A stretch of 64,000 nt of DNA from positions 372,001 to 436,000 of the forward strand of contig WGNL01000004.1 of assembly GCA_016124585.1 (NCBI GenBank), in the 5' to 3' direction. Origin of the DNA: Bacteroidota bacterium. GTDB lineage: Bacteria; Bacteroidota; Bacteroidia; Chitinophagales; Saprospiraceae. Positions 17,762-27,278 of the stretch are shown piece after piece. A program made the translations under genes and the position numbers. Under the pieces are notes generated by a model that saw only the letters and a list, made by a program, of their open reading frames with translations, was not told the DNA's origin and ran no database searches. Every line of letters begins with the position of its first letter. Positions within the stretch are counted from its first letter, which is position 1.

Positions 17762-18964
17762 TTAATCCGACAATTTTTTGCTGGGTTGGTAGTACCGCAA
17801 ATCGGCTACCCTAACGACACCTTTTTTACCGATTTCGCCCAAAATCCGCTTGCTTCTCACAAAACTTGCCAATCGATATTCAACAAAACTTGAATCACCT
17901 CGAATCAAACTCTCAATTTTAACCCGATCGGACGCATGGATGATTTTTCCATCTCCAATATACATCGCCACATGTGTGATTTTTTCTTTTTTCTCAGGGG
18001 TGGCTTTGCGACCAAAAAACAAAAGGTCGCCTGGTTCGAGATTTTTGAGAGTTGCGGTGTCGGTATCAACATTTTCACCAACATTCACTTGCTGACTAGC
18101 GTCCCTTGGCAATTGTATACCGTTTAAAAAATAGGCCATCTTGGTGAAACCACTGCAATCCATCCCTTTTCCTGAGGTTCCTCCCCAGAGATAGGGCCTG
18201 CCCATCATTTGTTTTGCAGTTGCTACCAAATTATCAGCATTAGGTTGGCGGCTGGCGAGCCAGTCAGCTAAAGGCATGATTGTATTTTTTTTGATAAAAC
18301 CAGTCCGGCCATCTGGCATTCCAACTTTGTAAAACATGGATTGATTATCAATAATCTGCAATATATCGCCAGCTACGAGGTCGGTAACTTTTTGTGAGTT
18401 TTCGTCTGCTTTTTCATAGGCAAAATCAAAGTCTTGTGTTACAACTCCTCGCTCTGAATTCGACCAATTTTCAAGTTCGTTGGCGTTCATCAGTTGCAGG
18501 CCCCCATCATCCAGCCAGCCAAAATAATCGTCTGGGGATTGAACTAGGTAAAAATCGCCCTGCTTTTTCCAGGCACGAAGCGTAGCACCTAATAGGGCTT
18601 GTGTTGAAAGTTCTGCTGAATGCTGAGGTTGTGAGCGGAAATTACAAACTGAAACATTAACAACTCCGAAATTTTTGCCGTTAAGTTCTGCCGAAGGCAA
18701 CAAAACAAGACTGTCTTCAAAGGCAATTCCTGCTAATTTTAATTTATCAAAGAATGTTTTTTTTGCTTCTGGCAAATTGGTTTCTCCTATCAATTTTAAC
18801 AGTTCTCCATCAACGATGGTGTCAATTCGGAAAAGGGCAACCCGTTTATCAGGTGCGTATTCTTGACGTACTTCGTCGGCGATTTGGTAGGCTTGTTTTA
18901 GTTGATAATTTTGCTGACACCCAATCAGAATAATAGCAGATACAAAAAAAACATAGCGAGACAT
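17762..18964 (-). CDS. NlpC/P60 peptidase lipoprotein with SH3-like domains
   Basis: A 400-residue exported protein. The signal peptide MSRYVFFVSAIILIGC carries a lipobox Cys, so it is a lipoprotein. The middle has SH3-like segments (HSAELSTQALLGATLRAWKKQGDFYLVQSPDDYFGWLD, and a second with KVTDLVAGDILQII ... FYKVGMPDGRTGFI). The C-terminal NlpC/P60 domain (about 265-375) has the catalytic Cys in GMDCSGF and the His in ITHVAMYIGDGKIIHAS. Enzymes of this type cut gamma-D-Glu-diamino acid bonds in cell-wall peptides. Start 18964 is preferred; 18973 is possible and would give an almost leaderless mRNA from the -7 at 18981-18988. Divergent from the GT9 gene. Confidence 0.9.
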   Translation of the reverse strand: MSRYVFFVSAIILIGCQQNYQLKQAYQIADEVRQEYAPDKRVALFRIDTIVDGELLKLIGETNLPEAKKTFFDKLKLAGIAFEDSLVLLPSAELNGKNFGVVNVSVCNFRSQPQHSAELSTQALLGATLRAWKKQGDFYLVQSPDDYFGWLDDGGLQLMNANELENWSNSERGVVTQDFDFAYEKADENSQKVTDLVAGDILQIIDNQSMFYKVGMPDGRTGFIKKNTIMPLADWLASRQPNADNLVATAKQMMGRPYLWGGTSGKGMDCSGFTKMAYFLNGIQLPRDASQQVNVGENVDTDTATLKNLEPGDLLFFGRKATPEKKEKITHVAMYIGDGKIIHASDRVKIESLIRGDSSFVEYRLASFVRSKRILGEIGKKGVVRVADLRYYQPSKKLSD

Positions 18965-18980
18965 AGCAATCATTTTTTTA

Positions 18981-18988
18981 CAAAAGTA
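18981..18988 (-). promoter_or_regulatory. -7 promoter element TACTTTTG
   Basis: An exact -7 match 8 bp upstream of the first possible ATG (18973) of the NlpC/P60 gene. The leader is between 0 and 12 nt depending on the start codon. Confidence 0.5.
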
Positions 18989-18997
18989 TCAAGGAAG

Positions 18998-19996
18998 TTG
19001 GCTTCATTTAAAAAAATACTAATAATCCAAACTGCATTTATTGGTGATGTGGTACTTGCAACTGCAGTTGTTGAAAAGATGTCGGCATTTTTTCCCGAAG
19101 CAAAAATCGATTTCTTGCTGAGAAAGGGGAATGAAGGATTGCTTCAAAATCACCCACTTTTAGATGAAATTTTGATTTGGAATAAAAAGGAAAGCAAATA
19201 TTTGAATCTGGTAAAAATAGCATGGCGGGTAAAGCTTAAGGGGTATGATATTGTAATTAATCTTCAACGATTCTTTTCAACCGGAATAATCACTACTATT
19301 TCAGGTGCAAAAATTAGGGTATGTTTCGATAAAAACCCACTAGCCTTTTTTGCCACCCACACGGTTCCACATGAAATTGCGATTAATACTAACTCTATCC
19401 ATGAAGTTGAGAGAAATCTAAAATTAGTGGCACAATGGACTGATAGCCAATTTGTTAAGCCTAGGATTTACCCTTCAAAATTTGATTTCGAACAAGTTTT
19501 TTTTGGCAAAAGATATATCACAATTTCGCCTGCATCTGTTTGGTACACGAAGCAATTTCCAAAAGAAAAATGGCTTGAATTTATGGACAGGGTGGGGGAG
19601 TGCACTACCATTTTCTTGCTTGGAGGCCCTGCCGATGAACTACTTTGCAATGAATTGAAATCAGCAAGCAAACATCCAAAAACAATTGTAAAAGCTGGAA
19701 AATTAAGTTTCCTCGAATCTGCGGCACTGATGAAAAATGCAGTGATGAATTTTGTAAATGATTCAGCTCCACTTCATTTTGCATCGGCGACAGATGCTCC
19801 TGTTACAGCAGTTTTTTGTTCAACTATAAAATCATTCGGTTTTTGGCCCTTGTCTTCAAATTCCATTATCGTTGAAACTGCTGAAGAATTGCCGTGCAGA
19901 CCTTGCGGGCTTCATGGCAAAAAGAGCTGCCCCCAAGGTCATTTTCGTTGTGTAAAAATTGATGTTGAACGGTTATTGGAGAGATTGCCCGATTGA
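18998..19996 (+). CDS. Glycosyltransferase family 9 (heptosyltransferase-like)
   Basis: A 332-residue GT-B enzyme of family 9, which adds heptose or related sugars to the lipopolysaccharide core using ADP-heptose. Marks: KKILIIQTAFIGDVVLATAVVEKM at the N-terminus, ISPASVWYTKQFPKEKW in the middle, FLLGGPADELLCNEL, and the C-terminal donor site FVNDSAPLHFASATDAPVTAVFCSTI. A Cys-rich end (PCRPCGLHGKKSCPQGHFRC) is typical of the family. No ATG fits: the only one upstream (18902) lies inside the divergent gene, so TTG at 18998, directly before ASFKKIL, is the likely start. glpK follows after 59 bp. Confidence 0.85.
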   Translation: MASFKKILIIQTAFIGDVVLATAVVEKMSAFFPEAKIDFLLRKGNEGLLQNHPLLDEILIWNKKESKYLNLVKIAWRVKLKGYDIVINLQRFFSTGIITTISGAKIRVCFDKNPLAFFATHTVPHEIAINTNSIHEVERNLKLVAQWTDSQFVKPRIYPSKFDFEQVFFGKRYITISPASVWYTKQFPKEKWLEFMDRVGECTTIFLLGGPADELLCNELKSASKHPKTIVKAGKLSFLESAALMKNAVMNFVNDSAPLHFASATDAPVTAVFCSTIKSFGFWPLSSNSIIVETAEELPCRPCGLHGKKSCPQGHFRCVKIDVERLLERLPD

Positions 19997-20043
19997 ATTA
20001 CCTTCACCACAATTCGATTTTCCGCTATTGCAAACAAGATTAA

Positions 20044-21543
<1,500 letters not shown>

Positions 21544-21745
21544 TCAGTTGAATTACAATTTCTGGCGTTAAGAGATTTTTAACGTTTCATCAAAACCAAA
21601 TAAAAGTCAAAAATTCTTGAAACTGCCGTTACTTTTTTGATGTGAGACATTATTAGTAGAGCAATTAAATTGGTAGATTGTGTTTTTAAATGATATTTCA
21701 GAACAAAATCTTCCTATTCCTATTCTTAGAAATCGAAACTTGGCA

Positions 21746-21753
21746 TAAATTTG
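21746..21753 (+). promoter_or_regulatory. -7 promoter element TAAATTTG
   Basis: An exact -7 match (TAAATTTGCC), 58 bp before the ATG at 21811, giving a leader of about 52 nt. The stretch 21544-21745 upstream holds only a small CGTTAA/TTAACG hairpin (21566-21584). Confidence 0.5.
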
Positions 21754-21810
21754 CCAATCATTTCCATGAACAATCACAAATTCTGTAAGACTTTTAAATC
21801 CTAATTCGCA

Positions 21811-22197
21811 ATGCAGCTTAAATTTACTTTCCTTAGTTTGCTTTTTCTCGTTTTCACAATTAGTTCAGTATCTGCTCAAAGTTCAGCTTCTGTTGATTCA
21901 AAAAAACCTACCATTCTATCATCTGAAGAATTTTCAATAAGCTCTGATGAGTGGACATTTTACCTAGACAAAGACAATAAGGTCTATTATATTGATTTTG
22001 AATCAATTAGCATCAATTTGAATGATATCCGAGTTTTCAATCAAGAAGGAGAAATTGTGAAATCAGACAAACTTTGGGACTTGCCAGTAAATACAATTTA
22101 TGAACTTAATATTGGTGACCTTAAGCCTGGCAATTATAAAGTTGAGCTTCGTTCCTATACAGGTGTTATTGAAAAGGAAATCTCGCTTTCAGAATAA
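21811..22197 (+). CDS. Small exported protein of unknown function
   Basis: A 128-residue protein with a clear signal peptide (MQLKFTFLSLLFLVFTISSVSAQ). The mature part starts Ser/Lys-rich and then forms a short beta domain (WTFYLDKDNKVYYIDFESI, DIRVFNQEGEIVKSDKLWDLPVNTIYELNIGDLKPGNYKVELRSYTG). The end resembles the beta-sandwich of Bacteroidota secretion tails (NIGDLKPGNYKVEL recalls the xLxxGxYxxxL signature of T9SS sorting domains). It may be a minimal T9SS-type cargo or a DUF3244-like protein. A strong bidirectional terminator follows. Confidence 0.65.
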   Translation: MQLKFTFLSLLFLVFTISSVSAQSSASVDSKKPTILSSEEFSISSDEWTFYLDKDNKVYYIDFESISINLNDIRVFNQEGEIVKSDKLWDLPVNTIYELNIGDLKPGNYKVELRSYTGVIEKEISLSE

Positions 22198-22216
22198 TAT
22201 TCTGAATCACGTCAAT

Positions 22217-22250
22217 AAAAAAGCCAGTTGCAAAAACAACTGGCTTTTTT
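22217..22250. terminator. Bidirectional intrinsic terminator
   Basis: AAAAAAGCCAGTTG (22217-22230) and CAACTGGCTTTTTT (22237-22250) form a 14-bp stem with a 6-nt loop. It sits between the convergent genes ending at 22197 and 22282. Confidence 0.95.
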
Positions 22251-22281
22251 ATTGACCCACAATTGTTAAAATTTCGAAAAA

Positions 22282-23001
22282 CTAACCTTCGAAATGAAAT
22301 GACAAGGTGAAAGTCCTTGAAAGAATCTTGTCAATTATACTAGATTCTGGAAGGTTTTTATCAAAAATTAGAATGTTGTTAAAACCTTGCGAGAATTTAA
22401 TTTCGGGAGAAAAAATGAAATAGGGGAGAAACATTTGAACCCCTGCGCCTAATTCAAAAGCAAAATCGTTTGGAGCTATCTTTACCAAGGATTCTGCTTG
22501 CCTAGAGCGTGAATCACTGGCAACATCAAACGAATATTTTACGCCAGCTACCACAAAAAGTCGTGTATCGTGGAATGGGGCCGATTTATACCTAGCTTGA
22601 AAAGGCATTTCTACAAATACTGATTCGACACGGCGTGCGAATGGTTTTTTGTCTGCTCTAGTTGGCGCATAATTGATGTTTCGTTCACCAAACGAAAGCG
22701 TTGGCAAGAATCTAAAGTCGAAATTTTCCCCAATTTTAAGGTTTGTAACGATTCCAAGGTTAAATCCAGGCCCAGTCACTGATTCCACTGAGTTTATGCT
22801 GTCATTCAGGATGAAATCCCTGGATTGGTAAATCTTGAAATTTGATGAATTGTACCCAAGTGTGATTCCAAAATAATAAGGCTTTTGGTTGAAATCAAGG
22901 AAATTGTAATTCCCACGTGCTGTCTGGGCATTGATATTGAAAGAAGAAAACCATGATATTGCAAGGACTGCAACCAGTCTAGTCAAAGATTGAAATTTCA
23001 T
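22282..23001 (-). CDS. porT: PorT-like outer-membrane barrel protein (type IX secretion)
   Basis: A 239-residue protein with a signal peptide (MKFQSLTRLVAVLAISWFSSFNINAQ) and an eight-strand-like small beta barrel ending with an aromatic strand (TFTLSFHFEG). NFLDFNQKPYYFGITLGYNSSNF and GPGFNLGIVTNL are typical of the PorT family needed for T9SS function. It lies 14 bp after the menaquinone methyltransferase gene on the same strand, an arrangement that is conserved in many Bacteroidota and supports the PorT call. Start 23001 is chosen because the longer frame would overlap the upstream gene and delay the signal peptide. Confidence 0.8.
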   Translation of the reverse strand: MKFQSLTRLVAVLAISWFSSFNINAQTARGNYNFLDFNQKPYYFGITLGYNSSNFKIYQSRDFILNDSINSVESVTGPGFNLGIVTNLKIGENFDFRFLPTLSFGERNINYAPTRADKKPFARRVESVFVEMPFQARYKSAPFHDTRLFVVAGVKYSFDVASDSRSRQAESLVKIAPNDFAFELGAGVQMFLPYFIFSPEIKFSQGFNNILIFDKNLPESSIIDKILSRTFTLSFHFEG

Positions 23002-23015
23002 AAAATGGGATAAGA

Positions 23016-23750
23016 TTATTTTGTTGCGACATATAAAGTGCAAATGCCAAGCGTAAACTGCTTAGATTCCACCTTTTCGAAGCCCAATTGTTTGAGCAGA
23101 TTTACAAAACGCTTGCCATCTGGAAATGCTTGTACAGAATCGTATAAATAACTGTAAGCTTTGGGGTCTTTTGAGGTAATTCGACCAATAACTGGCAAAA
23201 AATTCTTAAAATAAAAATTATATAATTGCTTGAAAGGAAATAGTGTAGGCATTGAAAACTCTAAAATTGCGGCTCGTCCTTCAGGTTTTAGCACCCGATG
23301 CATTTCGGATATGCCTCTCTCCAAATTTTCAAAATTACGAACACCGAAGGCAACAGTTACAGCATCAAACGAATTACTTTCAAAGTTAATATTTTCACTA
23401 TCGCCTGAAAATAGCTCGATAGTAGGGGAGAGGTTGCGTTTCTGCAATTTGACCCTGCCAACATCCAACATTTCCTTTGAAATATCTATTCCGATTATTT
23501 TATCAGGGTTCAGTTGCTTGGCTGCTTCAATTGCAAGGTCGCCAGTTCCGGTGGCTACATCAAGTATAGTCTTTGGCTTCAAATCACGCAGCGCCATTAT
23601 TGTTTTTTTTCTCCAACTGATGTCAATGCCAAGTGAAAGGAAGTGATTCAGAAAATCATACCAAGGGGCAATGTTGTCGAACATCGTGGAGACTTGCGAC
23701 TTCTTACTTTCCTCTTCATTGTACGGTTTGATAGCTGGTGTCAATGCCAT
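23016..23750 (-). CDS. menG: Demethylmenaquinone / ubiquinone methyltransferase (UbiE/MenG)
   Basis: A 244-residue SAM-dependent methyltransferase that methylates demethylmenaquinone in the last step of menaquinone synthesis. Marks: VSTMFDNIAPWYDFLNHFLSLGIDISWRKK (UbiE opening), the SAM site ILDVATGTGDLAIEAAKQL, GIDISKEMLDVGRVK, and VAFGVRNFENLERGISEMHRVLKPEGRAAILEF. Aerobic Bacteroidota usually use menaquinone, so menG is the better name. First gene of an operon with porT. Confidence 0.93.
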   Translation of the reverse strand: MALTPAIKPYNEEESKKSQVSTMFDNIAPWYDFLNHFLSLGIDISWRKKTIMALRDLKPKTILDVATGTGDLAIEAAKQLNPDKIIGIDISKEMLDVGRVKLQKRNLSPTIELFSGDSENINFESNSFDAVTVAFGVRNFENLERGISEMHRVLKPEGRAAILEFSMPTLFPFKQLYNFYFKNFLPVIGRITSKDPKAYSYLYDSVQAFPDGKRFVNLLKQLGFEKVESKQFTLGICTLYVATK

Positions 23751-23764
23751 TTTTTTTAATTTGG

Positions 23765-23772
23765 CAAAAGTA
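23765..23772 (-). promoter_or_regulatory. -7 promoter element TACTTTTG for menG-porT
   Basis: An exact -7 match (TACTTTTGCC) 14 bp upstream of the menG start. The leader would be about 9 nt. Confidence 0.5.
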
Positions 23773-23851
23773 ACAAAACAAGAGGATTTAGGTTGCAGAC
23801 TAATAATCTTGAAAATTTATTTAACATAATATAGATTATAGGTGAAAAATT

Positions 23852-24922
23852 TTAAAACAAACTCAATTGTGGGTTACGCATTTTCTCAAACAAGTCAAGA
23901 TTGAATGTGTGCGTTTCTTTGCCCTCAAAAAACATCTTTCTCGCCAGAAGAACTTGCTGCCTGATTAGCTGTGCGAATTTTCCTTCTCCACGCATCCGTT
24001 CGTCAAACCGGCTATCGCCAAGTTGCCCACCATGCATTTCCTTTATCCGGCTTAAAATTTTTTCTGCTCGATTAGGCAAGTTTTTGTGAATCCAGTCTTC
24101 GAAAATTTTTCCAACATCTCCATTTAGCCGCACCACAGTGTAACCAAAACTTAGCGCTCCCAACCTCGAAGTGTATTCAGCTAATTTCAATATTTCATGG
24201 TCATTGAGCCCAGGAATAACTGGGGCAAACATTACAGAAACTGGAATTTTTCTAGAAGCTAATTTCTCGATTGCGTGTAACCTAGAATGAATACTTGAAG
24301 TACGGGGCTCAAGCCTACGTCTCAAATCTTCATTCAAACTAGTAACTGAGATTGCGACTTGAACTAGCCTGTCTTGCGCTAATTTTTCCAATAAATCTAG
24401 GTCACGTAATACTAAACTATTCTTTGTAATGATACTGACGGGATGTCGATAGCGCAGCATCACTCCAAGAATTTCTCTGGTAATTTCCATTTTTCTTTCA
24501 ATTGGCTGGTAGCAGTCAGTATTGCCAGAAAGCATAATAGGTGACACTTTCCATGTCGATGATTTTATTTTTTCTTCTACTAATTTTGCGGCATTTTGCT
24601 TGATTAGAATTTTGCTTTCAAAATCAGTCCCAGCACTGTAGCCCCAATAATTATGCGTGTTTCGGGCATAGCAATAAACACACCCGTGTTCACAGCCTTG
24701 GTATGGATTCACAGAATAATCCATAGGCAAATCAGTGCTTTTGACGTTGTTAATCATGGTTTTGGGAAATACCTTAATGTACTCGGTTCTGCTATTTTCG
24801 GGCTCCAGTTGCGGGATGTCCAATTCAGTTTCATAAGCCAATTTTTCAAATCGGTTGGAAGGGTTGAACTGTGCTCCCCTACCCTTTTTATAGGTTTCGT
24901 TTGGCGTTTCAAAATGTTCCAT
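23852..24922 (-). CDS. Radical SAM protein (spore photoproduct lyase-like, PA0069 type)
   Basis: A 356-residue radical SAM enzyme. The cluster-binding motif is in NPYQGCEHGCVYCYAR (CxxxCxYC at about residues 76-83), followed by a SAM-barrel pattern: KILIKQNAAKLVEEKI, MLSGNTDCYQPIERKMEITREIL, HPVSIITKNSLVLRDLDLLEKLA, VAISVTSLNEDLRRRLEPRTSS, and VMFAPVIPGLNDHEI. This is the Rv2578c/PA0069 subgroup related to SplB. Its substrate is not established; DNA repair is suggested by the SplB relationship only. It stands alone with a short-leader promoter. Confidence 0.88.
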   Translation of the reverse strand: MEHFETPNETYKKGRGAQFNPSNRFEKLAYETELDIPQLEPENSRTEYIKVFPKTMINNVKSTDLPMDYSVNPYQGCEHGCVYCYARNTHNYWGYSAGTDFESKILIKQNAAKLVEEKIKSSTWKVSPIMLSGNTDCYQPIERKMEITREILGVMLRYRHPVSIITKNSLVLRDLDLLEKLAQDRLVQVAISVTSLNEDLRRRLEPRTSSIHSRLHAIEKLASRKIPVSVMFAPVIPGLNDHEILKLAEYTSRLGALSFGYTVVRLNGDVGKIFEDWIHKNLPNRAEKILSRIKEMHGGQLGDSRFDERMRGEGKFAQLIRQQVLLARKMFFEGKETHTFNLDLFEKMRNPQLSLF

Positions 24923-24941
24923 TTATAAATTATTTGTTTTG

Positions 24942-24949
24942 CAAAATTA
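24942..24949 (-). promoter_or_regulatory. -7 promoter element TAATTTTG
   Basis: An exact -7 match (TAATTTTGC) 19 bp upstream of the radical SAM start. Confidence 0.5.
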
Positions 24950-25083
24950 TTTAATTTTCGCAAGAAATGAAATAATTTAAAACAATTATTTTTAAAATCA
25001 GCTCAACTTCGCTTGGTTGCTAATTACAAAGGACATCAGTTATTGTTTTTTAACAATATTTGCAGATTCAATTTCAAAATTTG

Positions 25084-26034
25084 ATGAACAACTGTTTCAT
25101 TTCCATAGTCGGAGTTATTGACCACAGAGAAGATTTGTTTCGTCTGCCTGTGTATCTGAACAATCTGTTCGGAGTGCTTCACGAACATTTTTCAGATTTT
25201 GAAATAATCCTAGTAAACAATACCAACGGGCTTCGACTAGATGATAAAATCGAAGCACTTGAGAGCTCTTTGAAGCAAAATATTTTTGTACTGAATCTTT
25301 CCTCCCCAGTAAATAAAAACCATGCAGTAGTTGCTGGGTTGGACCGGTCAAATGGCGACTACACTGTAATTTTTGAGTTCGATTTTTATCAAAAGCCTGC
25401 TATCATTCAAGCGTTGTTTGATGAAAGCAGCAAAGGCAATGACATAGTGTACTTGAGGGCAAAATCTCGTGAATCCAATCTTAGGTTTCGACTTTTTTAC
25501 AAGCTTTTTTATTGGATTTTAAGAAATTACTCGACACTTCAGGTTGACGACCGAGCCCACGACACCAGAATAATTTCAAGAAGGGCGCTAAACTCGCTTC
25601 TCAGGCTTCGAGAGAATTTACGGTACATGAAGGCTATTTATTCTATCGTTGGGTTTCGTACCACTAGTCTGGAAGTGGATGAACCTCTACAACATGATGG
25701 AAGTGGGTTTGGAGAAAAATTCAGCACATCTTTGGTCGCAATCACCTCATTCACCACCTTCCTTAGAGCACTTTTGCTCTGGATTTTTGTTGGTTCGCTT
25801 GGATTTCTCATTTTCATTATTGGCAATGCACTGAAGGTGAAAATGACCAATGTTGATTTCTTTGGAGACTATCATGATGCTGTGCCAGGCTGGACCTTTT
25901 TGGTCGTTTTAACATCCATCTTTTTTGCAATAACTTGCCTGATTCTTTATATCATGTCAATATATTTGTCCAATATTTATGAAGAAATCAAACACAGACC
26001 AATGTACATTATCGAGTCTGTGAAAAGGTTCTGA
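25084..26034 (+). CDS. Family 2 glycosyltransferase with C-terminal membrane segments
   Basis: A 316-residue GT2 enzyme of the dolichol-phosphate-sugar synthase/GtrB kind. The N-terminal GT-A domain is recognisable: FISIVGVIDHRE, FSDFEIILVNNTNG, NHAVVAGLDRSNGDYTVIFEFDFYQKPAII (the Asp of the donor site is in EFDF), and a late SIVGFRTTSLEVDEPLQHDGSGFG. Two transmembrane helices follow (about 222-248 and 268-296), placing it on the inner membrane. It probably transfers a sugar to a lipid carrier or surface glycan. Start 25084 is the first ATG of the domain; the TTG at 25060 is less likely. A partial -7 (TATTTGC) is at 25056-25062. Confidence 0.85.
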   Translation: MNNCFISIVGVIDHREDLFRLPVYLNNLFGVLHEHFSDFEIILVNNTNGLRLDDKIEALESSLKQNIFVLNLSSPVNKNHAVVAGLDRSNGDYTVIFEFDFYQKPAIIQALFDESSKGNDIVYLRAKSRESNLRFRLFYKLFYWILRNYSTLQVDDRAHDTRIISRRALNSLLRLRENLRYMKAIYSIVGFRTTSLEVDEPLQHDGSGFGEKFSTSLVAITSFTTFLRALLLWIFVGSLGFLIFIIGNALKVKMTNVDFFGDYHDAVPGWTFLVVLTSIFFAITCLILYIMSIYLSNIYEEIKHRPMYIIESVKRF

Positions 26035-26056
26035 TTCAAATTCTCAATCAAAAATT

Positions 26057-26434
26057 ATGAAACGTGTCATCGGAATTGGTGGTATTTTTTTCAAATGTAA
26101 AGACCAAGAATCAATGCGGGATTGGTATGCTAAGCATCTTGGAATTAACTCAGAGGCTTGGGGGGCTACTTTCCCCTGGCGACGTGCAGAGAATCCTGAG
26201 GAAGAAACATACACTGCTTGGAGCCCTTTTAAAGAAGATACCACCTATCTTAACCCAAGTCAACATGATTTTATGGTTAATTATCAAGTTGACGACCTGC
26301 ATGCTTTGTTTGAACAATTAAAGAATGAAGGGGTGACAATTGTGGGCGAGATTGACGAATCGGAATTTGGTAAATTTGGATGGATACTCGATCCAGAAGG
26401 GAGGAAAATTGAACTTTGGGAACCGCCAAAATGA
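26057..26434 (+). CDS. VOC (glyoxalase/dioxygenase superfamily) protein
   Basis: A 125-residue vicinal-oxygen-chelate fold protein. It shows the paired beta-alpha-beta-beta-beta modules: IGIGGIFFKCKDQESMRDWYAKHLGINSEAWG and DFMVNYQVDDLHALFEQLKNEGVTIVGEIDESEFGKFGWILDPEGRKIELWEPP. The DPEGRKIELWEP end is the usual C-terminal metal-site motif with Glu. The reaction is unknown; such small VOC proteins include glyoxalases and antibiotic-resistance proteins. It lies 22 bp after the GT2 gene and is probably cotranscribed. Confidence 0.88.
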   Translation: MKRVIGIGGIFFKCKDQESMRDWYAKHLGINSEAWGATFPWRRAENPEEETYTAWSPFKEDTTYLNPSQHDFMVNYQVDDLHALFEQLKNEGVTIVGEIDESEFGKFGWILDPEGRKIELWEPPK

Positions 26435-26470
26435 TATTTGATAATTTAAAGTAACATACTGTCTTAAAGA

Positions 26471-26503
26471 AAGCCGTTGACTCAATAGTCAACGGCTTTT
26501 TTA
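26471..26503 (+). terminator. Intrinsic terminator after the VOC gene
   Basis: AAGCCGTTGAC (26471-26481) and GTCAACGGCTT (26488-26498) form an 11-bp stem with a 6-nt loop, followed by a T-run to 26503. Confidence 0.93.
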
Positions 26504-26565
26504 TTTATTTCGAAAAAACTCTGGAAACTTTCGAACCATTTAAAGTTTCCTGTGTTTCGGAATGA

Positions 26566-26573
26566 TATTTTTG
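26566..26573 (+). promoter_or_regulatory. -7 promoter element TATTTTTG for the TetR-efflux operon
   Basis: An exact -7 match 27 bp before the TetR start at 26601; leader about 22 nt. A TetR operator palindrome is not obvious by eye here. Confidence 0.5.
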
Positions 26574-26600
26574 AATGAACTTGAAAACAGCATTTGATAA

Positions 26601-27212
26601 ATGGATATCAAAGAGGAAATATTAGCAAGGTCAGAGCAACTTTTCATGAGGCTTGGAATCAAAAGTGTAACCATGGACGATGTTTCTAAGGAGCTGGGCA
26701 TGTCCAAGAAAACCTTGTACCAGCATTTTGAAAATAAAGACAGGCTGGTTGAGGAGGTTATCAATACACACGTAGAACGTGACAAAGCTTGTACTGAAAA
26801 GATTACGGAAGCAGCCAAAGACGCATTAGATGAAATGCACAAGATGGGCGTTTTCCTGGCTTCTCATATTGAAATAATTTCACCAAGTACGCTTTTTGAC
26901 CTTCAGAAATATTATTTCAAAACTTGGGAAATGCTGATGAAAAAGCAGGATGAGCAAATCATCAATAGCATCATCAACAATATTCAAAATGGAATTTCTG
27001 AAGGTTATTATCGACCGGATGTAAATGCTACCGTTATTGCAAGAATCTATGCCAAATCTGCCTACATGATTGTAGAGGAAATAGCCAACCCCAACTCAAA
27101 ATTTTCGAGGAAAGAAATGATTTGGGAATTGCACAATTACCATGTCCATGCTATTGCCACTCCTAAAGGGCTTAAACTTTGGAAAAAATACAATGGCGAC
27201 TCTAAATATTGA
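26601..27212 (+). CDS. TetR/AcrR family regulator
   Basis: A 203-residue transcription factor. The N-terminal helix-turn-helix is textbook (LGIKSVTMDDVSKELGMSKKTLYQHFENKDRLVEEVI, residues about 18-55). The C-terminal ligand-binding half is helical and variable. The position directly upstream of a TolC/fusion protein/RND set, in the same direction, indicates that it represses this efflux system and is relieved by its substrates, as for AcrR and relatives. Confidence 0.93.
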   Translation: MDIKEEILARSEQLFMRLGIKSVTMDDVSKELGMSKKTLYQHFENKDRLVEEVINTHVERDKACTEKITEAAKDALDEMHKMGVFLASHIEIISPSTLFDLQKYYFKTWEMLMKKQDEQIINSIINNIQNGISEGYYRPDVNATVIARIYAKSAYMIVEEIANPNSKFSRKEMIWELHNYHVHAIATPKGLKLWKKYNGDSKY

Positions 27213-27278
27213 AACTAACAAACTGATAATCAGTGGTTTGAATTTAGAATTAACATTCAAAAAAAACTTGTGACCTTA